From Zingiber officinale (lineage: Eukaryota > Streptophyta > Magnoliopsida > Zingiberales > Zingiberaceae): a stretch of DNA of 64,000 nt. This document shows, piece after piece, positions 12,881 to 26,586 of this stretch. The DNA is taken from positions 33,641,511-33,705,510 of the forward strand of contig NC_056000.1 in the NCBI RefSeq assembly GCF_018446385.1, given 5' to 3'. The notes beneath the pieces were generated by a model, which saw only the letters and a program-made list of their open reading frames with translations, did not search any database and was not told the origin of the DNA. The position numbers and the translations under genes are program-made. The stretch's first letter is position 1. The number at the start of each line of letters is the position of its first letter.

Positions 12881-13206
12881 GGATCAGCAATCGACGATGC
12901 AACAGGGACGTTGCGATTAGGCATCGAGGGAGATAAGGGCAACGGCAATTGCAGCTAGGCACAGGTCTAACTGTGGTGGCTGCGGTGGCGAGACACAAGG
13001 TGAAGCGACAACGAGATGCTGACGACCGACAAATCATGGCGACGGCAAATCGAAGGAGAAGAGGAGCGGCTTCGCACAAGTGAGAGAGATCGAGAGGGGG
13101 AGAAGGAAGAATCGGGGAAATGGAAATTAGGGAGAGGGAACTTAGGTATTGGTTTTATACCTTAGGTTAATAAAATTAATCGACACCCAACCTAAATGGG
13201 TATTCC
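12881..13206. other. Short unassigned segment
   Basis: A more GC-rich stretch (about 12885-13080) followed by a purine-rich GAGAGGGGGAGAAGG stretch. It is flanked by the Copia LTR and the Gypsy fragment C. A 74-codon frame on the - strand has no recognised domain and is not called as a gene. Confidence 0.4.
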
Positions 13207-16009
13207 AAATAGGCTTTCTCTCTTATAACTAGCACTGAGGCGAGAGTCTGGAATCCGACTGGATGGTCATTAGACACGAGGGCCCTTCTTGCTTATAACT
13301 CACACTGGGGTAAGAGTCTGGAATCTGACCAGATAGTCGTTAAACGCAAGAGTCCTGCTCGCTTATAACTCGCACTGGGTCCAGAGTCTGGAATTAGACC
13401 AGATGATCATTAGAGGTGAGAGTCATGCTCGTTATAACTTAAATTGGGACAAGAGTCTAGAATCCGACAGGATGGTCGTTAGATACGAGAGCCCTACTCG
13501 CTTATAACTCGCACTAGGTCGAGAGTTTGGAATCCGACCGATTAGTTGTTAGACGCGAGAGCCCTGCTCGCTTATAAATTGGATTAGAGCGAGAGTCTGG
13601 AATCTGACCGAATGGTCGTTAGACGCGAGAGTCCTGCTTGCTTATAATTCGCACTTGGGGTGAGAGTATGGAATCCAATCGAATGGTCGTTAGATGCGAG
13701 AATCCTGTTCACTTATAACTCACACTAGGATGAGAGTCTAAAATCCTATCGAATGACCATTGGACATAAGAGCCCTGCTCGCTTATAACTCGCACTGGGG
13801 TGACAGTTTAGAATCCGACAGGATGGTCGTTAGACGTGAGAGCTCTGCTCGCTTATAACTCACACTAGAGCAAGAGTCTGGAATCTGACAGAATGGTCGT
13901 TAGACGCGAGAGCCCTACTTGCTTATAACTCACACTAGGGTGAGAGTATGAAATCTGACCTGATAGTCGTTAGACGCGAGAGCCCTGCTCACTTATAACT
14001 CGCACTGGGACGAGAGTCTGGAATCTGACCAGATGGTTATTAGACGTAAGAACCCTACTCGCTTATAACTTGCACTGGGGTAAGAATCTAAAATCCGACT
14101 GGATGGTCATTAGACGTGAGAGCCCTTCTTTCTTATAACTCGCACTGGGGTGAGAGTCTGGAATTCGACCGGATGGTCGTAAGACATGAGTGCCCTGCTC
14201 GCTTATAACTCGAACTAGGGTGATAGTCTAGAATCTGACTGGATGGTCATTGGACATGAGAGCCCTGTTCACTTATAACTCTTACTTGGGTGAGAGTCTG
14301 GAATTCGACTGGATGGTCATTAGACATAAGAGCTCTGCTCTCTTATAACTTACACTTGTCGAGAGTCTGGAGTCTGACCGGATAGTCGTTAGATGTGAGA
14401 GCCCTGCTCACTTATAACATACACTGGGCCGAGAGTCTGGAATTCGACCGAATATTCGTTAGATGTGAGAGCCCTGCTCACTTATAATCACACTAGGGTG
14501 AGAGTCTAGAATCCGACCGAATGGTCATTAGACACGAGAGCCCTTCTCTCTTACAATTCATATTGAGGTGAGAGTTTGGAATCCGATCGGATTGCGGTTG
14601 GACGCGAGAGCCCTGCTCACTTTTAACTCGCATTAGGGTGAGAGCCTGGAATCCGACCAGATGGTCGTTAGACACGAGAGCCCTACTCGCTTATAACTCG
14701 CACTAGGTGGAGAGTCTAGAATATGACTGGATGGTCGTTAAACGTGAGAGCACTACTTGCTTATAACTCACACGGGTGGTTCCCCAATGATGCTCGCGCC
14801 TTAGCGTTTGAACAGCTTGTATTCTTCAAGTGTCATAGTAAGGTTGATGCTGCCAGTATCCTCCATCTTTGCATCCCGGAATAGGCAAAGAGGTTTTTAC
14901 AGACGGTGCCAAATTTGATCTCGTCTGGCAGCTGAGTCGGATGGAAGGGGACACCAGCGACGAGGGCAAGGATGTTGATTAGTAGAGGATCATCGATCGA
15001 GGGCCAACGGGGCAAGGGGAGAGGATCACTGATGGTACACACGACCCTGCAAACACCACAAACCAAGCACCCGGGAGCGTTAGAGCAAGAACAAGGGAAG
15101 ATGTCCTTAGTGGTGGCCCTCCGACGCTCAAGTTAGAAGAGGTCGAGCAGAAAAAAGTATGAGAAAGTAGAACTATAGTAGATGCGAGGTACAAGCGTAT
15201 GCACGTATCTTGCCAACAGAGAGGACCTCCTTTTTATATTACATTTCATAACCTCCGCAATCATAAGGCATCAGAGAATATCGAGTGTCAGGGGGCGTCG
15301 GGTGATATAGGATGTACGACATACTCCTATTAGGCAGAGGAAAGTTCCCCGGTTTGCATGTTGTAGAGTATTGGAATATTCTCTAACGAATAGTCGTTAT
15401 TCTCTGACAAGTTGTTGTGATTCCCTGACAACGTTGTCCCCTGGTGAAAGTCAAACTGGTACTAGGATCGACCGGAAGTATGCTAGGAGTCTTGCCTATA
15501 AGTGAGGGGATTGAGCCTCGAGGGGTCCGGTCGGCTAAGAAACCCAGCGGAAATAGGCTGGGGTTGTACCCAGGAGAAGTGAGGAGATTGAGCCATGGGG
15601 GTTCGACCAGTTAAGAAACTAATCGGGAGTAGGTTAGGGTAGTGTCTAGGAGAAGTGAAGGGACTAGACCCCAGGGGATCCAGTCGGCTAAGGAATCGAT
15701 CGACAATAGACTGTAGCAGTGCCCGAGAGAAATAAGAAGACTGAGCCCTGGGTCCAACCAACTAAGAAATTGACCAAGAATAAATTGGAATGGTGCTCTA
15801 AAAAAATGAGGGGACTGAGATCCAAAAAATCTAACTGACTAGAAAACTGAATGGGAGTAAGATGGGGCACTAGAAATAAAGGGATTGAGTACTGAGGATT
15901 CAACTGACTAAAAAATTAATCAGGAATAGGTTAGTACGACGCCTTAAAAAAACGTAAGAAAATTGAGTCCTGATAGGTTCTACCGATCTAGAGTCGGATA
16001 GACTTAGAT
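13207..16009 (-). mobile_element. Ty3/Gypsy fragment, copy C
   Basis: It has the same organisation as 31720-34913: a tandem array, then (on the + strand) the gag start, PBS and LTR. The PBS near 14890-14912 reads TTTGGCACCGTCTGT on the - strand, closer to the common plant Gypsy form than copy B. Overall it is visibly diverged from A and B by many substitutions, so it is an older duplicate. It ends where the foldback MITE begins, upstream of SDR gene 1. Confidence 0.65.
13211..14775 (+). repeat. ~70-bp tandem repeat array, about 22 units (copy C)
   Basis: It is the same repeat family as 2150-3757 and 32085-33690, in the same orientation and the same position relative to the Gypsy PBS. Individual units differ from their counterparts in the other arrays. 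Confidence 0.88.
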
Positions 16010-16909
16010 CATTTCCAATCGGTACCCTTTTACAGTATTTTGATGTAAAAAGGACACCAAATCTCCTCCAATTGAGATCCCAAAATTTATATCAAAATGG
16101 TGTAAGTGAACTGTGCAGCACCATCTTGGTGTTGCACTATTCACTTGCACCAAAATAGTGCAAATCGGTTTATTTTAAATATAATATATTATAATATTAA
16201 ATTTATATTTAAAATATTCTTAAATATTATATATTAATATTATTTAATTTAATTGAATTTATTATGTAAATTTTATATATTATAAATTTATATTAATTAT
16301 TAACTTAAATAAGTAATATTTAAAATATTTGTTATATTACTAAGATTATAAATATATTAAAATTTATAATATTGGTAATTTCTTTTAAATATTAGTATGT
16401 TTATTAAATTATTTCTAATAAAATTATAAAAATATTAATTTTATTTTCTTGTAATTAAAAATATAATATCATGAAAATTAGTTATTATGTACAATAAAAT
16501 TATTAATTTTAATAATAATTATTATCATAATAAAAATATTTAACAAATTAATATGTAGATTGAATAATAAATTATAAGATGAAAAAATAGAATATAATCA
16601 ATATTATAAATTTTAATATATTTATAATCTTAGTAATATAACAAATATTTTAAAAATTAATTATTTAAATTAATAACTAATATAAATTTATAATATATAA
16701 AATTTACATAATAAATTAAATTCAATTAAATAATATTAATTTATAATATTTAAAAATATTTTAAATATAAAGTTAATATTATAATATATTATATTTAAAA
16801 AATTCATATTTACACTATTTTAGTGTAAGTTTTGGGATTTCTATTAGAAAAGATTTGATATCCCTTTTATATTAAAATGATGTAAAACGGAACCGATTGG
16901 TTGGAGATG
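16010..16909. mobile_element. 900-bp foldback MITE (long inverted-repeat hairpin)
   Basis: The left end CATTTCCAATCGG and right end CCGATTGGTTGGAGATG are inverted copies, and pairing continues inward for about 400 bp per arm. For example TTTTACAGTATTTTGATGTAAAA-like sequence at 16030 is matched in reverse near 16875, and the AT-rich blocks at 16200-16380 reappear inverted at 16590-16790. There is no coding sequence. No clear target duplication is visible. It separates Gypsy fragment C from SDR gene 1 and is absent from the equivalent place before SDR gene 2. Confidence 0.8.
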
Positions 16910-17204
16910 GTAGGACCATCTCTGTCCTACACCAGAAAGCTGAAATGTTGAATTTTCACACCAAGTCTGGCAGGAGTAAGGTTTAATCAACTAAAGTCGA
17001 GGCCTATCCACTATTCTGAACTGTTCAACACGTTATTCCTGCACAGATCCTCATGAATCATGATCAACATTTTTGTTTTCCAACGATTGTTAGATCAGTC
17101 TTTATCCAAGGATTATTGGATGTTAAAATTAAGTTAATTTATTATAATAGTTATAGTCGAAATGTTTTACTTTATCCGGCTGGAAAAGATAATAATCAGG
17201 CGAT

Positions 17205-17213
17205 TATTTATAG
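17205..17213 (+). promoter_or_regulatory. TATA box of SDR gene 1
   Basis: TATTTATAG lies 66 bp before the ATG at 17279, a plausible distance for a short 5' UTR of about 40 nt. The duplicate gene has TATTTAAAG at the same place (40502-40510). Confidence 0.5.
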
Positions 17214-17278
17214 CGCCTTGTCTTCTCAAGTTTCTCACTGCACTGCTCTAGTCTTTCTAAAAAAAACAAAGAAGAAGC

Positions 17279-18441
<1,163 letters not shown>

Positions 18442-19529
18442 GTAGCTATGGAGATATCTTTGAATAAGGTGGGTGGGTGTTTGGAATTATGTTCTAATGA
18501 AGATCTCGAATAAGATGTTGTTGAACTCTTCATTTAAGTTGCTGTACGGAAAATTTTATCACTATAATCTCTATGGCAATAATTTAATATAAAAATGGGT
18601 GTTTCAAATGTTATGAAGCAATTTTTTTTCCCAGTTTTTGGTGATGCATATCAATGATATACCAAGAGATTATAAGGAAAATCATCCAAAATAAAGTTCA
18701 CTCATGTACTAGACCCTATTCCTCAAATACTCTTGTACTAGACCCCAACTATATGAGCCAAGTTATTAATGGTGAAGATTTTTTAAAATGAAATAGATTT
18801 TTAAACTCTGGTCAAATAATTTATTATCACTACCTAACGAAGTAGTATGGTAGAATTGAATTGATGAATGCCATTTGGACTCTTGTCAAATAATATTTTT
18901 TTGGATTATTATTATCATTATTCAAAAAAAACTAGTAACATGGTGGAAAAATAATATCGTAGGATTGATGATGCATTTGAATTTGAACTCTGGTCAAATA
19001 ATGTCTTCTTGGATTATTATCATTAATTAACAAAGTAGTGATATGATAAAGAAATAATAAGATAAGATTGATGAATTTCACTATTGCTAAATAATATGCT
19101 TCTTGATCCTATCCGAGGTGAAAGTAGTTGGTTAGGATAGGAACGTGGCTCTTTTATTGATTGAATAAAGATTCCGTATTATCCTGTAATATAAAGAATA
19201 TTAGTGTCATGTCAAAGAAGAAGTCTCAGTGTTAAGTACATGATTCAAAAGAAGAAAATAATGAAAGAAAACTGTAACAATGAGTGTATGAAAAAATAGA
19301 GTGTCGTATATCATCACATGTAGATGAAAACTCCTTTTTATAATATAACTATTGTATTTATGCACATATCTCAAAATATTTACACATTTTTCAAATCACT
19401 AGAAAGAACAAACAATAAAAATGACTCTAGAACCTTTCTTTAAATAGGTCCACAAATCCCTGTGATTTGATATAATAGAAACTTCGAACGCGCGGTTTGT
19501 TTACATGATATTCTCTGTCTCATAGCATA
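18442..19529 (+). other. 3' flank of SDR gene 1, no gene
   Basis: It is the SDR 3' UTR and AT-rich DNA. The motif ACTCT(G/T)GTCAAATAAT followed by TGGATTATTATTATC-like sequence recurs about four times between 18780 and 19110, an irregular short repeat. No coding sequence is recognised. The same structure is present after SDR gene 2. Confidence 0.6.
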
Positions 19530-19985
19530 AACTTCTAAAAGAGAGTAGGGTCTTGGGGCCCACACTGGGCCAACCGATCGTTACTGAACGTTACCCGCTC
19601 GGGCTCGTGGAACATTCTAAGCGACTCGGTCTTTTTGCTTGAATATCATATGCTCGATCGTGCTGTAAGTCTAATCGACCGATCGGAAGGTTCGGTCGAT
19701 TGGGTTTTCCCTGCTTATTGCCCCCACCGTCTTGAGGCCCAATCAACCACCCAAGGCTCGAACGGGCCATCCCAAGATCCACCGGCCACTCGAGGGTCGA
19801 TCGTCTCTATAGCCTATTCGAGTGTGTCCTTGGCTTGATTAGCGACTCTAAAAGTTGACCGTTCCTTAATTTTGATTGTCTTGTCAGTCATTCTTTTTGA
19901 CCTTGATCTATCTTTTAGTGGAGTCCATTTTTATCATTGTATCATTTCTATATTATTATCCTCCTCATAATTATTATCCGTGTCA
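19530..19985 (+). repeat. Dispersed repeat, copy 1
   Basis: A GC-richer segment with CTTGGGGCCCACACTGGGCC, CGATCGTGCTGTAAGTCTAAT and CCCTGCTTATTGCCC. It recurs at 42965-43390 (part of the segmental duplication) and, more diverged, at 21448-21885. It is probably a fragment of an LTR or other repeat family; no ends were defined. Confidence 0.6.
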
Positions 19986-21447
19986 ATGATTATAGATATA
20001 TATATATAAAGTGTCAATGGTTATATATATATATAATCATTGACACTGATGATAATGATGATGATGAAGATAATACCACAAAGGTCAAACTTTATCTTTG
20101 CATTGAAATTTGATTCATGTGCCATTTAGTGTTTTGCCTGCCTTGGAGATTTGGTTCATGTCTGCGTCAATCAAACTACAACAATTAGCGTCTGCCAAGG
20201 AGTGCTGAGTCATAACTTCGGCAAATGCAAGGAGAGATGATTAGAAGTGTAAAAAACAGGAGGATTTTTTTTTTGTTTAGCATCATTTTTCTTTAGAGAT
20301 GCATTCGTGTCGTCAAATGCTTGGGGTGGATTAAGAAATTCATCAACAGAGTTTTGAAGTACTTAGTAGCTATTAGAAGATGCGCTCAACACGACACAAG
20401 TGGGACAAACCTACTCTTAAATAATATAGCAAATAGAAAGATATACAAAATAGTAAAATATAAAAATTCAAAAAATAGATAATAATAATAATAAATATAA
20501 AATTTTAAAATATATAAATAAATACATTTAAAAAACTAAATAGACTTTTTTTAGAAATTTTAAAAGTATTTATAAGAAATAAATTATGAATATATAAAAA
20601 ATAAATTTTCTAATTAGATAAATATGTACATGACTTTCATCAAAAAAAATTTATTCATCCAAATTTATTTATTTTTCCTTTACTAAAATAAATTAATACC
20701 CTATTTATATGGGAGGATGAATTTAAAAATTGATAAAAAAAATTATGTACAATAAATTTTAGACGGTTTATTTCAGATGAATTATTTATCCTGATTCTTT
20801 TACTTATTATAAAATAATAAATCAATACATTTACGAATAATCAATTTTTAAATATTTTTTATCCATAAACAACTTTCCTTTCTCTTTTATGTCTATCTCC
20901 TCAACCACGAGAGCCACAAGCATTCTGAGTGGGCGACATTACATAGCCGACCTAATACGATCCTACGCGGGGTAGCACCATCTCTCACAACCCTACGTGG
21001 GTCGCAATACCTGGTGTAGCCCTGTGGAGGTGGCAATGCGTGGCTACCTGCCTCGCGTGGCCTTGCGCGAGGCAATGTCGCCTTGCACGGTCACGAGCAA
21101 CAAACGGCCATGAGTCGTGGCTGACCCTACATGGCCACACCATGCAGCCACTAGTCATCATGCTCAGTTACAATAGTAGAGCAGCCCTACATGACTACCC
21201 CATGCAATCGCGAGTTGCGGACAACCTCACTCACAAGCATAGCCGCCCAACACAACCACGAGCGATCTTGATCATAGGCACAATCAACTTTGTACACAAC
21301 TAGTGTGGTCAAATAGACACTTATGGAGGGACAAACCGACCCATCAAGAAACTATCATATGATAATACAGGGCGGACCAATTCATCATCCCAGCGGATTT
21401 GAAAATTTCTAACCGAATCCAAGGAAATATATATATATATATATTAC

Positions 21448-21885
21448 ACAAACTTCCAAAAAGAGAGTACAAAGCCATCAAACCTTGGGACCCACATTGG
21501 GTCAACTGGCTGTTACTCAAGAATGTCGCCCGCTCATGCTTTCAAAACACATTGAGCGACTTGGTCTTCACTCGGCCTTTTTGCTTGTATTAAGGATGTT
21601 ATATGCCCGATTGGGCTGTAAGTCTGATCGGCTGATCGGAACTCGGAAGGCTCGGTCAGTTGGATTTTCCCTGCTAGCCCCCTACCATCTTGAGGCCCGA
21701 TCGACCATCCAATCGGTCATCCCAAGAATTGATCGGCCAATTGAGGGTTAGTTGTCCATTCGGATGTGTCCTTGGCTCGATTGGTGAGTTTAAAGGTTGA
21801 TTGCTCCTTGACTTTGACTACTTTTTTCAGCCTTGACTTATCTTTTAGGGGTCCATCTTTATCACTGTATCACTTCTGAATCATT
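21448..21885 (+). repeat. Dispersed repeat, copy 2 (diverged)
   Basis: It is collinear with 19530-19985: GGGACCCACATTGGGTCAAC, GGGCTGTAAGTCTGATCGG, TTTTCCCTGCTAGCCCC, then the TATCTTTTAG...CATCTTTATCA phrase. It lies just beyond the end of the SDR duplication. Confidence 0.6.
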
Positions 21886-21989
21886 ATTATTATTATTAGT
21901 GATGTGATTTGAACTCTTGCCAAATAATATCACTTCTAAAAAGCGCATGGAGGTATTCTTCAAAATTGATTTTGAAATTTTGTTAATTA

Positions 21990-23110
21990 TAAAATATAAT
22001 TTTATAGCACCTAAGGATCATCACGGAGCTGACAAAGAAGAGTATGCATGGACAATGAAGGAACAAGTCAACTTCATGGCTAATGGAAAAGCAGAGTTCT
22101 ATCTTCTTAGTGTTCTTCCACCTCAGGAGGTTAGTCGGATCAGAAGCTACGACTCTACTAAAGATCTCTAAGAAAATTTCCTCGACCTTCATAAGGGTAC
22201 TTCGGAAGTCAAATTAGTGAAGCAGGACATCTTCTGAAGTCAACTGATGAACCTTCGGATGAATAAGGGAGAAAAGGTAGCCCAACTCCATGTGAGGATT
22301 AAATATCTGATCACCCAGCTCAACAACCTCATAGAAAAGGTAACAAATCATGACTCTCTAAGGTACACACTTAACATCTTTCCGAGAATTCAAGAGTGGC
22401 CAACCTTAGTAGATGCTTTCTACATCTCTAAGGACCTCAAGGCAAGAACGCTTGAAAGTTTATTTTTTTACTTTTAAACTTCACGAGTATCGTTATGTAG
22501 ATACTTAGGACATAGAAAAATCAAACAAATTTGCTCTAAAAGCCAAGAAGGACGAACCAGACGCCAACACTTCCCTCGACGATGATGAAACGATATTTAT
22601 GGTAAGAAAATTTTTAGATCTAACAAATTCAATCAAGTGTATGCCAAGAAAAGAATAGCAAGGAAAGTAAGATGTTATAACTACAATGAAGAGAGGCATG
22701 TCAAGAATGACTGTCCAAAGTTGAAAAAGAAGAACAACAAGAAAGAGCTAAGCACAACGAAGCACAAGCATTAAAGGCAACTTGGGACGAGACGTCATCA
22801 GAATCCAAATTAGAAAAATATACTAGACTAACACTAATGGTCAGTCACCAAAAGGAGAGCATAGATGAAGGGAGAGTCACAACAGAAGAAAATTACAGTG
22901 AGGAGAAAGAAACAAACTTCAGAGCAGATATGGTAAGTGAGATATGTTTACTACCTCATGACCAATTATATTCAGGTATTAAATCCATGACTAGATCATT
23001 ATATAAGCTTAAGTCTAAAAATAATAATTTAAAAAAGGAAACTTTAGAATTGAAAACAATCTTAGGGAATACATGTCCTTTAGAAATGTATGATAAATTA
23101 AAAAAATAAA
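21990..23110 (+). pseudogene. Decayed Copia (SIRE-like) gag
   Basis: Translated fragments resemble a Copia Gag in order. First comes a UBN2-type region (near 22045-22470, including LHVRIKYLITQLNNL). Next is a zinc-knuckle-like stretch at about 22670-22720 (CYNYNEERHVKNDCPK, in which the CX2C spacing and histidine are altered). Last is a coiled-coil-rich tail (22837-23109). Frameshifts and stops separate the pieces. No protease or pol follows. It looks like a much older relative of the gag at 26587. Confidence 0.65.
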
Positions 23111-24706
23111 AATAAAAAATTGAAGAACCAAATTGAAAAATTAAAAAATTCTGCATGTGTTAGTCAAAATACCTAGAGAAATAGTAGAAGCCTAAATTGG
23201 TATTTTAAATTTTATAAGGGCCAAATTAAAAAAGTATCACAAAAATATGTTCCAAAAAAATTTCTTATCAATCCTGTAAGTAAAAAATTTATTTTGGGTC
23301 CCAAAATCTTACTTAGTATAAATAAATAAATATGCATGTTTTATGTTTATGAATATTAATTTTATTTATAAAATTAAATTTGTATACTTACTATTAACAT
23401 TTTTGCTAAATTTTTTTTCTTTTGTTGCTAGAACAAATAATCTCTTATTAAATTTTTTTTATGAATTTTGATAGAAATTTCATAATTTAAAATTTAAAAT
23501 TTTTTAGATATGTATTTTGAAAAATATAATTTTCCAAAGAATTGCCGTTATATTTTAAATAAAGAAAAAAATCAGCCTAATGTTTAGGTTAATAAAACTA
23601 TTTTTTAAATATTTATTTTCAAAAACAATCATGTCTATTTAAAATATTTTTAGTATAATTTTTTTGTTCGAAATTCTTATCCAAATTTTTTATAGTGATA
23701 GAACCATTAAATTTCTATTTGAAAATATTTTTTTTTTAATTTTTTACATAAATAATGAATTTTCTATAGATTATTTACCAAAAACCTTATTTTTAAAACT
23801 AAAAAGTATTGAAAACTTATAGTTGAAATTTTAAACTTTTCATTAGTTGTGCATTCTATTCTCAATACTTATAAAAATTTAAAAGATTTGTTTGAATAAA
23901 AATCTATTTTTAAAATTTAACTTGTAAAAATTATGTTTCTATACAAAATAATTTATTTATACTAAAATCCTTTAAAAGATTTCATGAAAATTTTCTGCAT
24001 ATTCATGTACTACTGTTGAACTTCAAGAAAAATTTTCAAAATTTTTTAAAGTTTTAAAATTATTTTTAAAATTAAATTTGTAAGTGTGATTATTAAATCT
24101 TAGAAATTCATATTTTTAGAAAAATATTGTGTAAAATTTTTTTTTTACTTTGAATTTTATTTCCTTAATCCTTAGAAAAAGTTTCAAATTTTTATCTAAC
24201 TTTATTTTTTTTCCAAGTTCATTTTGATGTGATTAAAGGAGGAAAATAAGAAATGAGAGCTTAAGTCTAGGAGGAGGTTATATTTGTAATTTTATAGTTT
24301 ACAAAATTCTAATTTTAATTGTTATTTTATTAATTCTATGTTTTTACCCTAACTCTAACTCAAATTGATGCACATCAAAAAGATGGAGATTGTAGCTAGT
24401 GAGAAGGATGGCATGGGAGAGAGTCGACGGGATCAGTGGGTCTGAGGGATGAGGTGCTGCGGAAGAGTATGTTGGCGGACGAGAAGGAAACACACAACGC
24501 TTTAGAGGGATGAGAAGCCGGAGTGGAAGCTTGTTCGAAGAGAAGGCCGGAAAATGGGTTCGAGTGAGCCCTATTGCGAATAGCCGAAATCACCCAAGTG
24601 AATGGAACCGGAATGGAGCCAGAACGGAGGAGATATTGGACAGACAACATGGTGTTGACTGTCTGAGCGACCGGACACCCTGGGCACCCCAGGAGCGCCT
24701 CCTTAT
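23111..24706 (+). other. AT-rich remnant after the decayed gag
   Basis: About 23110-24370 is strongly AT-rich with no recognisable gene. Near 24366 the phrase GATGCACATCAAAAAGATGG resembles a decayed polypurine tract of the same Copia type. The GC-richer 24380-24706 is unassigned and is cut by the CTTAT insertion site of the next element. Confidence 0.45.
24702..24706. other. Target-site duplication, left (CTTAT)
   Basis: CTTAT precedes the TGTTGG start of the 5' LTR and is repeated exactly after the 3' LTR at 31720-31724. This 5-bp duplication defines the insertion. Confidence 0.93.
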
Positions 24707-26524
24707 TGTTGGTGCAACCTTAGGTCAAGGTTGATCTGGTTGACCCGACTCGAGTTGACCTGACTCGAGTTGTATTTTGATGTTTGACAAGAACAGAAGA
24801 GTTGTATTTTGATGGGAGATTGTTGGTGCAACCTTAGGTCAAGGTTGACCTGGTTGACCTGACTCAAGTTGTATCTTGATGTTTGACAAGAACAGAAACT
24901 TGGGAGGTTATGGGTGCAACCCTTGGTCAAGGTTGACCTGGTTGACCCGAGGTGAGTTGACCTGACTTGGAAAAGTCCAAGCAGGGAGCTTGGCACGGGA
25001 AAAGTCCAAGCAGGGAGCTTGGCATGGGAAAAGTCCAAGCAGGGAACTTGGCACGGGAAAAGTCCAAGTATGGAGACTTGGCACGGAGAAGTCCAAGTAT
25101 GGGAACTTGGCAAGTGGAAGTCGGAGAGGGCTCGGTAGCTCGTTCTCCGGACTAGGTCAGAGAGGGCTCGGTAGCTCGTTCTCTGGACCGGATGTGGAAA
25201 GTCCTGGTGAGTGAAGCCAGGCAGACGTAAAAGTCCTAGTAAGTGAAGCTAGGCAGTTTGGAAGTCCTGGTGAGTGAAGCCGGGCAGATTGGAAATCCTG
25301 GTGAGTGAAGCCAGGTGAAAAACCCTAGTGAGTGAAGCTAGGTGAAAGTCCTGGTGAGTGAAGCCGGGCAAGGGAAAATCCAGATGGATAAAGGGTGATC
25401 GGACATCTGGTGTTGAGAAGGTCAAGTAGGTCAAGAGAGTGACCGGATACTTGACACGAAGAGAAAAGTCCAAGTGGGTCAAAGGGATTGACCGGACACT
25501 TGGTGGGGAGTCTTAGCAGGTCAAGGGAGTGACCAGATGCTAAGCATGATGTACCAACATGTCAAGGTTGACCGGATGTTGGTTTGGAAGGCTTGGGACT
25601 TGGTTTGGGCAAAAACCAAGCTCTGGATTGATCAGTGGATCGATCCAATGATACACTGGGTATCTGGATCGGTCTGGTGACCGATCAGTAACCAAACAGT
25701 ATGCTATTGTATGTTATCTGATCGGTCAGCGAACAGAAGGCAAAGAGAAAAGGAGGGTCCACATGCACCCTGATCGGTCCACAGACCGATCAGGAGACGA
25801 TCAGAGAACTTGGGCGAGTTCTCTGTGAAGAGTGCTGATCGGTCTGGGGACCGATCAGCACAGGTCCTGATCGGTCCCCAAGACCGATCAGAGAGGATCT
25901 GGACCGATCAGGCTTCAGCCTGATCGGTCCACGCACTAGCCGTTGCGACACAACGGCTAGATTCTGTGTCTTCTTTGTCTTCTTCGCAGGTGCAGGTATA
26001 AGACCTCTACAGTAGACGGAGGAAATAACTCTCTTCCTCACGAGACTGTGATTTGAGCTTTGCTGAGCTCTTTGTTTCTGAAGCTTCGTGTGAGCTTCCC
26101 TGGCTGGTCAGCTGCTGCTGTTCTTCCGTGAAGTTGCTGCTTCGTCAACGGAAACCAGTCGAAGGCAAGCAAGGTGTTTTACATTCATATTGTCTGTATT
26201 TCTTGTTGTATTTCTGTACTTCATTCTTGCTGTTGCAAGAGATATTGTGGTGAGGTTTCTCCACCCAGAAGGAGTTCTTATTAGCCGGTTTTCCGGGGAC
26301 TCATCCACCGACGGATTGATAGGCTTCGTCCACCTTACGGACACGCCGAGGAGTAGGAGTTTATCTCCGAACCTCGTTACATCGACGAGTTTGAGGTTTG
26401 ATCTTTCCGCTTTCATTTCTATTCGTTTTATTTCCGCTGCGCTAACTCTAATTGTAGAAAGAAACGAGAATTTGGGGTCGGCTATTCACACCCCCCTCTC
26501 TAGCCGCGATCATCGATCCTAACA
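24707..26524 (+). repeat. 5' LTR
   Basis: It starts TGTTGGTGCAACC and ends CGATCCTAACA. It contains ~29-bp tandem repeats (AAAGTCCAAGCAGGGAGCTT type, about 24975-25110), ~27-bp repeats (GTCCTGGTGAGTGAAGCC type, about 25200-25375) and paired GATCGGTC/GACCGATC palindromes (about 25660-25940). Compared with the 3' LTR it has an extra ~27-bp unit near 25216-25260 and lacks part of the hairpin region near 25720-25760. Confidence 0.93.
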
Positions 26525-26540
26525 AGTGGTATCAGAGCGT
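26525..26540 (+). other. Primer-binding site
   Basis: AGTGGTATCAGAGCGT directly after the 5' LTR contains TGGTATCAGAGC, complementary to the 3' end of plant initiator Met-tRNA and typical of Copia elements. Confidence 0.88.
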
Positions 26541-26586
26541 GGTCGCTCTTCGTCGGATCAACACCCGGGAGAGCACGAGCTAGAGA

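Noticed and set aside
20893..21303. GC-rich frames in the 3' flanks of both SDR copies (also 44303-44688)
   Set aside because: Frames are short, differ between the copies and have no domain; probably repeat-derived.
22837..23109. Independent small gene encoding a coiled-coil protein
   Set aside because: It is collinear with the decayed Copia gag upstream and lacks its own promoter or stop context.
24703..25113. Long - strand frames in the LTRs (also 29911-30672, 25249-25482) with repeated peptide phrases
   Set aside because: They arise from the tandem 27- and 29-bp LTR repeats, lie antisense to the element and show no domain.
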